From positions 1-9,941 of the forward strand of contig JAJYUO010000039.1 of the NCBI GenBank assembly GCA_021792485.1: DNA of 9,941 nt, written 5' to 3'. The notes below the pieces were generated by a model that saw only the letters and a list, made by a program, of their open reading frames with translations, had not been told where the DNA came from and ran no database searches. Made by a program: the position numbers and the translations under genes. Shown piece by piece: positions 1 to 6,248 of this stretch (positions are counted from its first letter, which is position 1; each line of letters opens with the position of its first letter). This DNA is from Thermoplasmata archaeon (GTDB taxonomy: Archaea > Thermoplasmatota > Thermoplasmata > Lutacidiplasmatales > UBA184).

Positions 1-1296
1 CGGTGTGGGGTGCCGGTCCCTTCCCTCGCGGCGATGCGCACGCTGTTCACCGGGATCCCCCTGGATCGGGCGACGGTCTCGATGACGATCAACGCCACTG
101 CCCCGATTCTCCTTGCCCTCCTCGTCGCGACTGCCGAGAAGAACGGAGTCCCCCGGGCGCGGCTCGGCGGCACGGTTCAGAACGACATCCTGAAAGAGTA
201 CATCGCGCGAGGAACGTACATCTATCCACCCGAAGCGTCGATGCGCCTCGCCACCGACCTCATCGAGTTCGCGACGCGCGAGATGCCCGAGTGGAACTAC
301 ATCAGCGTCTCCGGGTACCACATGCGCGAGGCGGGCGCCACGGCGCCGCAGGAGGTCGCGTTCACGATCGCGAACGCGATCGCGTACGTTGACTCCGTGC
401 GCGCGCGGAGGCTCGATCTCGATGAGTTCCTGCCGCGCCTGTCGTTCTTCTTCTCGAGCGACCGGGACTTCCTTGGGGAGATCGCGAAGTTCCGTGCCGC
501 GCGGCGCCTTTGGGCAGCGATCGTCCGCGAGCGCTTCGGAGCACGGCGCGGCCGATCGATGCACCTGCGCTTCCATACGCAGACCGCCGGTTCGAGCCTG
601 ACGGCCCAGCAGCCCGAGCTCAACGTCGTTCGGACGACCCTCGAGGCGCTCTCCGCGGTCCTCGGAGGCACCCAATCCCTCCACACGAACGCTCTGGACG
701 AGGCGATCGGGCTGCCGACCGAAGCCTCGGCCCGACTCGCGCTCCGAACGCAGCAGATCATCGCCGAGGAGTCCGGGATTCCCAACACGGTGGACCCGCT
801 GGCCGGCTCCTACGAGATCGAGCGACGGACCGACGCGATCGAGTCCGAAGCGCGGGAATACCTCGCGCGAGTCGACGATTTGGGCGGGAGTCTTGTCGCG
901 ATCGAGCGAGGGTACTTCCAGGCGGAGATCGCCCGCGAGGCGTACCGGACGGCGCGACTCCGCGAGACGCGGGAAGAGGTCGTCGTCGGGGTCAACGATT
1001 TCGAGGAAGGCAACCCGGAGTTCACGTTGTTCCCCTCCGAACGTCCCGGCGTCCGCGGCCAGCGGATCTCTCCCGCGGAGGAACGCCGTCAGGCATCGCT
1101 GATCCGACAGTGGCGGGCGAACCGCGACACCGTGCGGAGCACCTCTGCCCTCGAGGCGCTCGCCCGGGCGAGCCGGACATCGCAGAACGTCCTCCCGCTC
1201 GTGATCGCGGCGGTCAACGCGGGAGCCACGCTGGGGGAAATCGCGGATGTTTGGAGGGAGATCTTTGGCGAACAGCCTCCCTCCCGGGCGTTCTAG
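1..1296 (+). CDS. Methylmalonyl-CoA mutase large (catalytic) subunit, 5' end missing
   Basis: Adenosylcobalamin-dependent isomerase of (R)-methylmalonyl-CoA and succinyl-CoA, acting in the cytoplasm in propionate/odd-chain catabolism or a carboxylation cycle. The frame is open from base 1 and begins inside the TIM barrel, so about 130 N-terminal residues lie upstream. Numbering residue 1 at the GTG of base 10: the TVQND motif (Q57) and R67 in IARGTYIYPPE align with Q197 and R207 of the Propionibacterium enzyme. H104 in SGYHMREAG aligns with H244. The spacings Q-R (10) and R-H (37) are identical. The Arg that contacts the substrate carboxylate argues for methylmalonyl-CoA rather than isobutyryl-CoA. 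LRFHTQTAGSSLTAQQPE and GGTQSLHTN are further family signatures. The protein ends after the linker region with no B12-binding domain, as in split archaeal/actinobacterial mutases, so a separate small subunit is expected elsewhere. It is 10 bases before the epimerase gene. The apparent GTG start at base 10 is an edge artefact. Confidence 0.95.
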   Translation, partial: RCGVPVPSLAAMRTLFTGIPLDRATVSMTINATAPILLALLVATAEKNGVPRARLGGTVQNDILKEYIARGTYIYPPEASMRLATDLIEFATREMPEWNYISVSGYHMREAGATAPQEVAFTIANAIAYVDSVRARRLDLDEFLPRLSFFFSSDRDFLGEIAKFRAARRLWAAIVRERFGARRGRSMHLRFHTQTAGSSLTAQQPELNVVRTTLEALSAVLGGTQSLHTNALDEAIGLPTEASARLALRTQQIIAEESGIPNTVDPLAGSYEIERRTDAIESEAREYLARVDDLGGSLVAIERGYFQAEIAREAYRTARLRETREEVVVGVNDFEEGNPEFTLFPSERPGVRGQRISPAEERRQASLIRQWRANRDTVRSTSALEALARASRTSQNVLPLVIAAVNAGATLGEIADVWREIFGEQPPSRAF

Positions 1297-1297
1297 C

Positions 1298-1301
1298 GGA
1301 G
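1298..1301 (+). promoter_or_regulatory. Shine-Dalgarno of the epimerase gene
   Basis: GGAG lies five bases before the GTG at 1307, in the 10-base gap after the mutase stop codon. It supports this GTG over in-frame starts inside the mutase gene. Confidence 0.5.
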
Positions 1302-1306
1302 CGACC

Positions 1307-1702
1307 GTGCAGCTCGACCATCTTGGAATCGCCGTGCGGGATCTGGAGGCGCGGGCCGCCCCCTGGACCGCGCTTTCCGGGGGACGGGCGGCGGAGACCG
1401 AGGAGGTGTCGAGCCAGCAGGTTCGCGTCCGATTCGTCCCGTTCGGATCGACGGATATCGAGCTTCTTTGTCCGACATCCCCCACCTCTCCGCTCGCGCG
1501 ATTTCTGGAGAGCCGCGGAGAAGGGATCCACCACGTGGCATTCCGCGTGGAGAGCGTCGACGCGGAGCTCGAGCGGCTGAAGCGCGCGGGCGAGCGCGTG
1601 GTCGACGAGCGTGCGCGGCCGGGGGCGAGGGGCCGTCGCGTGGGATTCGCTCACCCCTCGGCGTTCGGAGGGGTCCTCGTTGAGTTCGTGGAGGGGCCGT
1701 GA
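1307..1702 (+). CDS. mce: Methylmalonyl-CoA epimerase
   Basis: Small cytoplasmic metalloenzyme of the vicinal-oxygen-chelate (glyoxalase) fold. It converts (S)- to (R)-methylmalonyl-CoA and so feeds the mutase encoded just upstream. The 131 residues show two beta-alpha-beta-beta-beta modules. The first has QLDHLGIAV with a metal-ligand candidate His5, then FGSTDIELL at 47-54. The second has GEGIHHVAFRVES at 71-83 with His75/His76, and GGVLVEFVE at 121-129 with the terminal metal-ligand candidate Glu126. PRPGA-type loop residues (RPGARG) and LKRAGERVVDE also match the family. The GTG at 1307 was chosen because it follows GGAG and puts the family's N-terminal LDHLGIAV at residue 3. The open frame extends upstream to 1247 inside the mutase but would add unrelated residues. 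The stop overlaps the enolase start by four bases (GTGA), implying coupled translation. Length is typical of the family (about 130-150). Confidence 0.93.
   Translation: MQLDHLGIAVRDLEARAAPWTALSGGRAAETEEVSSQQVRVRFVPFGSTDIELLCPTSPTSPLARFLESRGEGIHHVAFRVESVDAELERLKRAGERVVDERARPGARGRRVGFAHPSAFGGVLVEFVEGP
1690..1696 (+). promoter_or_regulatory. Shine-Dalgarno of the enolase gene
   Basis: GGAGGGG lies inside the end of the epimerase gene, two bases before the enolase GTG (four bases counting from GGAGG). With the GTGA overlap it fixes the enolase start at 1699. Confidence 0.6.
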
Positions 1703-2913
1703 GCGCCATCCGCGCGGCGGAACTCGCCGGGATCCTCGATTCTCGCGGCAACCTGACCGTCGAGGCGACGATCTCGCTAGAGAGCGGCGCCACGGGACGC
1801 GCGGGGGCGCCGAGCGGAGCCAGCACGGGCGTGCACGAGGTGCACGCCTTCCCCCGGGGGGGAGTCCCTGAGGCGGTCTCGCGATTCCGGTCGCGCGTCG
1901 CTCCCCACTTGATCGGGCTCGACGCGCGCGACCAGGCCGGTCTCGACCAGCGGCTTACCGAGGTCGATGGGACGCCCCAGTTCTCCGAGATCGGTGGGAA
2001 TACCGCGACGGCCGTCTCGATCGCGAACGCTCTCGCGACCGCGTCGGAGGCCGGTCGCCCGCTGTACGAGGTGCTGCGCCGCCCGGGCGTGGAAGGGACC
2101 CGGTTCCCCGCCGTCGTGGGGAACTGCCTCAATGGGGGCCGGCACGCAATCGGCGGCCCCGAGTTCCAAGAGTTCATCGCATTCGCCGAGGGCCGCACGA
2201 TCGATGAGTCGGTCCGAGCCGCCCTGGACGTCCACCGACGTATCGGAGCCGAGCTTCGCCGCCGCCTTCCTACCGCCGCGCTGGGCCGAGGCGATGAGGG
2301 CGGTTGGGTGGCTCCCCTAGGAAGCGTCGACGCCCTCGAGATTTTGGTTGCGGCCTGCGCGGCCTCTCGGGACGAACTCGGGATCGAGGTTCACCCGGGG
2401 CTCGATCTTGCGGCCAGCGAGTTCTTCGCAAAGGGGCGGTACCGCTATCGGGACCGTTCGCTGGATCCCGCCGAGCAGGTCCGGTTCGTGATCGACCTCG
2501 TCGAGCGCTACGGCATCCGCTACCTTGAGGACCCGTTCGACCAGGAGGCGTTCGAGGAGTTCGCGCAGCTCTCGACCGCGGTCGGGAGGAGCACGTTGAT
2601 CGTGGGCGACGATATCTACGTGACCCAGGAGGCGCGCGTGCGCCGGGGACTCGAGGTGAGAGCCACCAACGCCGTTCTGATCAAGATCAATCAGGTCGGC
2701 ACCCTTTCGGGCGCCTTCGCCACGGTCGACTATGCTCGGACCCACGGGGCCCAGCTGATCGCCTCCCACCGCTCCGGCGAGACCCCCGATTCGTGGCTCG
2801 CCCACGTCGCCCTCGGGATCGGGGCCCGCGGGATCAAGACGGGGGTGCTCGGCGGAGAGCGGGTGGCAAAGCTAAATGAGCTCCTTCGTCTCGCCCGCGC
2901 CCACGGAGCCTAG
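1699..2913 (+). CDS. eno: Enolase (phosphopyruvate hydratase)
   Basis: Reversible dehydration of 2-phosphoglycerate to phosphoenolpyruvate in glycolysis/gluconeogenesis; a cytoplasmic, Mg-dependent enzyme. All catalytic positions known from yeast enolase can be placed in the 404 residues: the SGAS loop at 39-42, His149 (GGRHA), Glu158 (QEF) and Glu200 (GDEGG). The metal ligands are Asp236 (GLDLAASEF), Glu277 (YLEDP) and Asp304 (VGDD), followed by Lys329 (LIKINQ), His357 (SHRSGE) and Lys380 (IKTG). The C-terminus GVLGGERVAKLNELLRL is the archaeal form. Two usually invariant spots differ: DSRGNLTVE has Leu19 where Pro is normal, and SGASTGVHE has Val45 where Glu or a similar residue is usual. 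Start GTG 1699 is supported by a strong Shine-Dalgarno and the four-base overlap with mce. It is slightly shorter than most enolases (about 410-430). It precedes rps2, a common archaeal pairing. Confidence 0.96.
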   Translation: MSAIRAAELAGILDSRGNLTVEATISLESGATGRAGAPSGASTGVHEVHAFPRGGVPEAVSRFRSRVAPHLIGLDARDQAGLDQRLTEVDGTPQFSEIGGNTATAVSIANALATASEAGRPLYEVLRRPGVEGTRFPAVVGNCLNGGRHAIGGPEFQEFIAFAEGRTIDESVRAALDVHRRIGAELRRRLPTAALGRGDEGGWVAPLGSVDALEILVAACAASRDELGIEVHPGLDLAASEFFAKGRYRYRDRSLDPAEQVRFVIDLVERYGIRYLEDPFDQEAFEEFAQLSTAVGRSTLIVGDDIYVTQEARVRRGLEVRATNAVLIKINQVGTLSGAFATVDYARTHGAQLIASHRSGETPDSWLAHVALGIGARGIKTGVLGGERVAKLNELLRLARAHGA

Positions 2914-3574
2914 CACACCGATGCCGGACGAGGAGACATTGGCCGAGGAGCGGATGATCGCCTCCGACGGGCAGGACACCGCTCCCGGCGAGCTTCTGGT
3001 CCCCGAGGAGACGTACCTGACCTCGGGGGTCCACATCGGCACCCAACAGAAGTCGGCGAGCATGCGCCGGTTCATTCACAAGATTCGGTTCGACGGGCTG
3101 CACGTCCTCGACATCCGAGAGACCGACCGCCGGATCCGGATCGCCGCGAAGTTTCTCGCGCGCATCCCCGCCGACAAGATCCTCGTCGTCTCCCAGCGGC
3201 AGTACGGCCAGAAGCCCGTCCGGGTCTTTGCGCAGACGATTGGGGCCGTCTCCTTCGCGGAGCGGTTCGTTCCGGGGTGCCTCACGAACCCGAACCTCGC
3301 GGAGTACTTTGAGCCGAAGGTGCTCTTCGTGACGGACCCAGCGACCGACCAGCAGGCGCTGAGCGAGGCCGTTTCGATCGGGATTCCGGTCGTGGGCCTC
3401 TGCGATGTGAACAACGAGACCCGCAACGTCGACCTCGTGATTCCCGCGAACAACAAGGGGCGGGTCGCCCTCGCGACGGTCTACTGGCTGCTCGCGCGCG
3501 AAGTGCTCAGGGAACGTTCGGGTCCCGAGACGCCCTACTCGCTGACGATCGAAGACTTCCAGGCGGCCCTGTAA
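2876..3574 (+). CDS. rps2: Small-subunit ribosomal protein uS2 (archaeal S2)
   Basis: Structural protein of the 30S subunit, archaeal/eukaryotic type. Over residues 41-230 it shows the archaeal S2 pattern: LVPEETYLTSGVHIGTQQK, FIHKIRFDGLHVLDIRETD, then KILVVSQRQYGQKPV, FVPGCLTNP, VTDPATDQQALSEAVSIGIPVV, IPANNKGRVALATVYWLLAREVL. The N-terminus before LVPEE is 40 residues long, acidic and probably disordered. The start is uncertain: ATG 2876 overlaps enolase by 38 bases and has GGTG ten bases upstream. ATG 2921 would start seven bases after the enolase stop, giving 217 residues, with GGAG twelve bases upstream. Neither site has an ideal ribosome-binding site, and both leave the conserved core intact. 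It is probably the last gene of the mutase-mce-eno-rps2 unit, since a TATA-like element and a new start follow. Confidence 0.95.
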   Translation: MSSFVSPAPTEPSTPMPDEETLAEERMIASDGQDTAPGELLVPEETYLTSGVHIGTQQKSASMRRFIHKIRFDGLHVLDIRETDRRIRIAAKFLARIPADKILVVSQRQYGQKPVRVFAQTIGAVSFAERFVPGCLTNPNLAEYFEPKVLFVTDPATDQQALSEAVSIGIPVVGLCDVNNETRNVDLVIPANNKGRVALATVYWLLAREVLRERSGPETPYSLTIEDFQAAL

Positions 3575-3598
3575 CCGTCTTATCGTCTTCTCTCCCGC
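3572..3598 (+). terminator. Possible pyrimidine/T-rich archaeal terminator after rps2
   Basis: Directly after the rps2 stop the coding strand is pyrimidine-rich, with several short T runs (GTCTTATCGTCTTCTCTC). Archaeal RNA polymerase terminates at T-rich tracts without a required hairpin. The runs here are short, so this is tentative, but it is the only T-rich stretch between the operon and the next promoter. Confidence 0.3.
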
Positions 3599-3604
3599 CG
3601 CCGC

Positions 3605-3619
3605 CGAACCCTCTTTTAT
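3605..3619 (+). promoter_or_regulatory. BRE/TATA promoter of the TrmB-family gene
   Basis: CGAAC (3605-3609, BRE-like) is followed by TTTTAT (3614-3619) in an otherwise GC-rich gap. The A of the TATA element is 27 bases before the ATG at 3645. Transcription should therefore begin at or a base or two before the start codon, giving a leaderless mRNA. No Shine-Dalgarno is present before this ATG, which agrees. Confidence 0.6.
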
Positions 3620-3644
3620 CACGTCGGACCCTGGCCCTCCTCCG

Positions 3645-4922
3645 ATGGCCCCGCCCGAAGGCGACATTCGGTCGCTCCTGACGGCCCACGGCATCCCGGA
3701 CAAGGGCGCCCGGCTCTACCTTGCGGCGTCACACGGAGGCCCGCAGACCGCCAGCGAGCTCGCCCGCCTCACCGCGATGCACCGCGTGGAAGCGTACCGC
3801 TTCATCCAGCAGCTCATCGACCAGGGCCTGCTCCACGAGACCACGACGCGCCCACGGCGGTTCGCCGCGCTGCCGCCCGAGGAACTGGTCGATCGCTGGA
3901 TCCGGGAGGCGGCCGAGAACCTGCGCCGGCTCCAGCGCGACCGGGACCGGGTCGTCGCGAGCTGGCTCAAGACCCGGGAGCTCCTCGGGGCGACGGACGG
4001 ACGGAAGTTCACGGTACTGGAGGGACGCGAGGAGCGGAACCGCTTCCTGGAGAAGCGACTCGGCGTCGCGGAGCGTCAGATCCTCATGACCGTCAGCGCC
4101 GCGACGCTCGCGTCGCTCGCTGCCGGCGGCGTCGACCGAGCGCTACGGGACGCGAGCGAACGGGGCATCCGTGTGCGTATCGTGACGGAGATCTACCGTC
4201 CGGACCTTGCGGGCGTGAGGCACTACCTCGACTTCGCCGAGGTCCGCCATGCGACGCGCCCCCTGATGCATCGGTCGATCGTCGTCGACCGCGCGGGGGC
4301 CCTCGTCCTCATCTCGGCCGAAGGAGAGACCTCGCGCGAAGCCCGGGACGAGCAGATCGCCCTATGGTCCACCGCGCCGGCGGTCGTGGATCTGAGCCGG
4401 GAGTACCATCAGCGCCAATGGGGGCCCGGAGTCCGTGGAGAGACCCGCCTCGTGGAGATCGAGAGCCCGAGCATGACCGTGCTGCCGGTCATCGCAGGAC
4501 GGGAGCGAGAACCGTTCCGCCGCCTACGGGAGATCGCCACGCTCGGGATGCAGGCGACCGGCGTCCGGGAGCTCCGCCTCAGCGTCCCGGGGATGATCGA
4601 GGAGATCGCCGAGCAGCTCGGGCGCCAGATCGCGGACGGGATCGACGCCCGGACTGTGGAGGAGGTCGGCTCCGCCCTGGCGCAGTACTACACGGCCCAC
4701 ACCCGGGCCCGTCTCGAAGTCACGCGCACGCGTCCCCTGACGTTCCGGGTTCAGAACTGCTTTGCGTGCACCGACGGCTCCACGGAGATCGGGCGCGTGA
4801 TGTGTCCCTGCCTATTGCGAACGGTCTTCGAGAATCGCCTGGGAGGACGCTGGGAGGTCTCCAAGCCCGATCCGACCCGCCACGCGACCCGGGGCTGCTC
4901 GTTCGTCGTCAAAGCAGCGTGA
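3645..4922 (+). CDS. TrmB-family transcriptional regulator with a cysteine-bearing, V4R-like C-terminus
   Basis: Predicted DNA-binding regulator of 425 residues. Residues about 8-75 form a TrmB-type winged helix (ARLYLAASHGGPQTASELARLT, then HRVEAYRFIQQLIDQGLLHE). Residues 82-115 are a probable dimerising coiled coil. Residues about 122-260 look like the PLD-like central TrmB domain (ILMTVSAATLASL, GIRVRIVTEIYRPD, HRSIVVDRAGALVLIS). Residues about 290-422 are a separate domain: an alpha region with LGRQIADGIDARTVEEV, then PLTFRVQNCFAC, CPCL and GCSFVV. The five cysteines 372, 375, 387, 389 and 418 could bind a metal, an Fe-S cluster or a redox-sensitive ligand. The layout resembles V4R (4-vinyl reductase-like) sensor domains, from memory of the family rather than a search. 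ATG 3645 fits the upstream TATA element. The gene ends 135 bases before tfb, whose promoter carries dyads, so tfb is a possible target. The effector and real targets cannot be read from sequence. Confidence 0.85.
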   Translation: MAPPEGDIRSLLTAHGIPDKGARLYLAASHGGPQTASELARLTAMHRVEAYRFIQQLIDQGLLHETTTRPRRFAALPPEELVDRWIREAAENLRRLQRDRDRVVASWLKTRELLGATDGRKFTVLEGREERNRFLEKRLGVAERQILMTVSAATLASLAAGGVDRALRDASERGIRVRIVTEIYRPDLAGVRHYLDFAEVRHATRPLMHRSIVVDRAGALVLISAEGETSREARDEQIALWSTAPAVVDLSREYHQRQWGPGVRGETRLVEIESPSMTVLPVIAGREREPFRRLREIATLGMQATGVRELRLSVPGMIEEIAEQLGRQIADGIDARTVEEVGSALAQYYTAHTRARLEVTRTRPLTFRVQNCFACTDGSTEIGRVMCPCLLRTVFENRLGGRWEVSKPDPTRHATRGCSFVVKAA

Positions 4923-4934
4923 GCCTGAGCCGCG

Positions 4935-4950
4935 GGGCCTCGGGAGGCCC
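4935..4950 (+). repeat. Short GC-rich hairpin after the TrmB-family gene
   Basis: GGGCCT and AGGCCC form a perfect six-base-pair stem with a CGGG loop, beginning 12 bases after the TrmB-family stop. No T run follows, so it is not a bacterial-type terminator. It may protect the 3' end of the mRNA or be chance in GC-rich DNA. Confidence 0.35.
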
Positions 4951-4989
4951 GGTCCTGACGAGAACTCCGCCGAGGGGACTTGTAGGGTT

Positions 4990-4999
4990 TGTAATTACA
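4990..4999 (+). promoter_or_regulatory. Perfect palindrome TGTAATTACA upstream of tfb; candidate operator
   Basis: A perfect 10-bp palindrome in an AT-rich island (about 4980-5008) within GC-rich surroundings. Its centre is about 31.5 bp, three B-DNA turns, upstream of the centre of the dyad over the tfb TATA box. It is therefore on the same helical face, a plausible site for a dimeric regulator. The binding protein is unknown; the TrmB-family protein encoded just upstream is one candidate. Confidence 0.45.
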
Positions 5000-5007
5000 C
5001 ATGATAC

Positions 5008-5044
5008 AGCGAAGTGGCCAAGGCTTATATATGGGCACTTCGCT
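5008..5044 (+). promoter_or_regulatory. 37-bp dyad centred on the tfb TATA box; candidate operator
   Basis: The left arm AGCGAAGTGGCCA (5008-5020) and right arm TGGGCACTTCGCT (5032-5044) are reverse complements at 12 of 13 positions, the outer nine being perfect. The 11-base spacer holds the TATA box. A dimer bound here would occupy the BRE/TATA region and block TBP/TFB, or assist them. Autoregulation by TFB or control by the neighbouring TrmB-family protein is inferred, not shown. Confidence 0.5.
5018..5031 (+). promoter_or_regulatory. BRE/TATA promoter of tfb
   Basis: CCAAG (5018-5022, BRE-like) precedes CTTATATA (5024-5031), the best TATA box of the window. The second A of the box lies 29 bases before the ATG at 5058, so transcription should start at or next to that codon (leaderless). 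This also rules out the in-frame ATGs at 5001 and 5031, which lie upstream of or within the promoter. Confidence 0.75.
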
Positions 5045-5057
5045 CGTTCGGCTCCCT

Positions 5058-6173
5058 ATGAAGGCAAATCCCTCCTCTCCCAAGGCTACTCGCCCGAGAA
5101 CGAACGCTCCGAAGGGTCTCCCTCGCTCGGTCGCCCGGATGCCGGCCCTCGAGCCGACTCCCGGCGTTCCCACGCCCCCGGTCGCCGAGTCGTGCCCCAA
5201 CTGCGGGTCGACCCACCTCATCCGGGACGAGATCCGGGGGGAGATCGTCTGCGCGGACTGCGGCCTCGTGGTCGACCAGAGCGCCCTCGTGAGCGACCGG
5301 GGTCAGCGGGGGAGCAAGGAGGACACCGGCCGCGAGGCACGCGGCTGGGGGCCCGTCATCTCGCCGCTGATGCCCGACAAGGGCCTTTTCAGCGAGATCG
5401 GCGTACCGACCCGGGACTTCCAGGGCAACAGCCTGTCCCGGAACACCTCCCTCAAGTTCTACCACCTTCGCAAGCTCAACCACCGCCTGCGGGCCGCTCG
5501 CACCCACCAGCGCAATCTGGTGGTAGCGCTGGGTGAGCTCAATCGCCTCGCGGGCGTCCTGGGCCTCTCGCGCGAGGTCAAGGAGTCGGCGACCTACATC
5601 TATCGCCGCGCGCTCGAGCACAAGGCGACCCGCGGAAAGAAGATCGTTGCCCTCGTTGCTGCCAGCGTCTACGCGGCGTGCCGGCAGTGCCATGTTCCGC
5701 GCACGATGAAAGAGATCATCACCCACTCGAAGGCGACCAAGATTGAGGTTGGGCGCGCCTACACGCTGCTTGCCCGCGAGCTCAAGCTGGGGCTCAAGCC
5801 GGTCGAGCCGCGCGACTACCTCGTCCGGTTCACGCAGGACCTCAACCTCTCCAAGGAGGTGCGTGCCAAGGTCCTCCAGCTCCTCGAGCAGGTCGAGCAG
5901 GTATACTCGACGAGCGGGGTTCTTCCCAACGGGATCTTGGCGACGATCATCTACATCGCCTCGAACCTGATGGGCGAGCCGCGCAGCCAGGACCGGATCG
6001 CGGCGGTCGCGAACGTGACCCCGGTGACGATCCGCAATCACTACAAGGAGCTCCTCGACCTACTCGGCCTGCCGAAGAACCTCGCCAACCCGCAGGCGCG
6101 CCTCAACCTCGCGACCTCCCCAGCGGCGGTTCCCGAGAAGATCGACGTCGACGCCTCGGCCCTGGGCCACTAG
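5058..6173 (+). CDS. tfb: Transcription initiation factor TFB (TFIIB homologue), divergent linker
   Basis: General factor that binds TBP-TATA and recruits archaeal RNA polymerase. Of 371 residues, the first 45 are a proline-, lysine- and arginine-rich extension that most TFBs lack. A zinc ribbon follows with Cys46-x2-Cys49 and Cys65-x2-Cys68 (CPNC, CADC). The next stretch, to MPDKGL, keeps the usual spacing as I recall it but lacks the EWRAF-type B-reader and the Arg-rich segment of typical TFBs. Two cyclin repeats cover about 146-236 (KIVALVAASVYAACRQCHVPRTMKEI) and about 250-340 (ILATIIYIASNLMGEPRSQD). The second ends in the BRE-recognition helix-turn-helix (RIAAVANVTPVTIRNHYKEL). A 30-residue tail follows. 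Start 5058 was preferred over ATG 5001 because the TATA box lies between them. Archaea often have several TFBs; the altered reader suggests a specialised paralogue, unless this form is normal for the lineage. Confidence 0.94.
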   Translation: MKANPSSPKATRPRTNAPKGLPRSVARMPALEPTPGVPTPPVAESCPNCGSTHLIRDEIRGEIVCADCGLVVDQSALVSDRGQRGSKEDTGREARGWGPVISPLMPDKGLFSEIGVPTRDFQGNSLSRNTSLKFYHLRKLNHRLRAARTHQRNLVVALGELNRLAGVLGLSREVKESATYIYRRALEHKATRGKKIVALVAASVYAACRQCHVPRTMKEIITHSKATKIEVGRAYTLLARELKLGLKPVEPRDYLVRFTQDLNLSKEVRAKVLQLLEQVEQVYSTSGVLPNGILATIIYIASNLMGEPRSQDRIAAVANVTPVTIRNHYKELLDLLGLPKNLANPQARLNLATSPAAVPEKIDVDASALGH

Positions 6174-6217
6174 GCGTCGGACGGGCCCCCGCCCGACGGC
6201 GACGGGCGGAGGAAGCG

Positions 6218-6224
6218 CTTTCAA
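6218..6224 (+). promoter_or_regulatory. Weak TATA-like element before the nuclease gene
   Basis: CTTTCAA, preceded by GGAAGCG, is the only AT-containing hexamer in the 75-base GC-rich gap after tfb. It sits 25-31 bases before the GTG at 6249, the same placement as the clearer TATA boxes of this window. The match is poor, so the gene could instead be read through from tfb. Confidence 0.25.
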
Positions 6225-6248
6225 CCCCGCCCGGGCTCGCGATAGACG

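Noticed and set aside
1247..1306. Upstream start of the epimerase at 1247
   Set aside because: It would add residues encoded inside the mutase gene that do not match the family; GTG 1307 has a Shine-Dalgarno.
510..1580. 356-codon + strand frame across the mutase and mce genes
   Set aside because: Out-of-frame shadow, rich in Arg, Pro and Gly, overlapping two well-supported genes.
4935..4950. Hairpin after the TrmB-family gene as a rho-independent terminator
   Set aside because: No T tract follows and archaea do not need such hairpins. Kept only as a repeat.
5001..5057. N-terminal extension of TFB from ATG 5001
   Set aside because: It contains the TATA box and dyad of the gene's own promoter. 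ATG 5058 is at leaderless distance.
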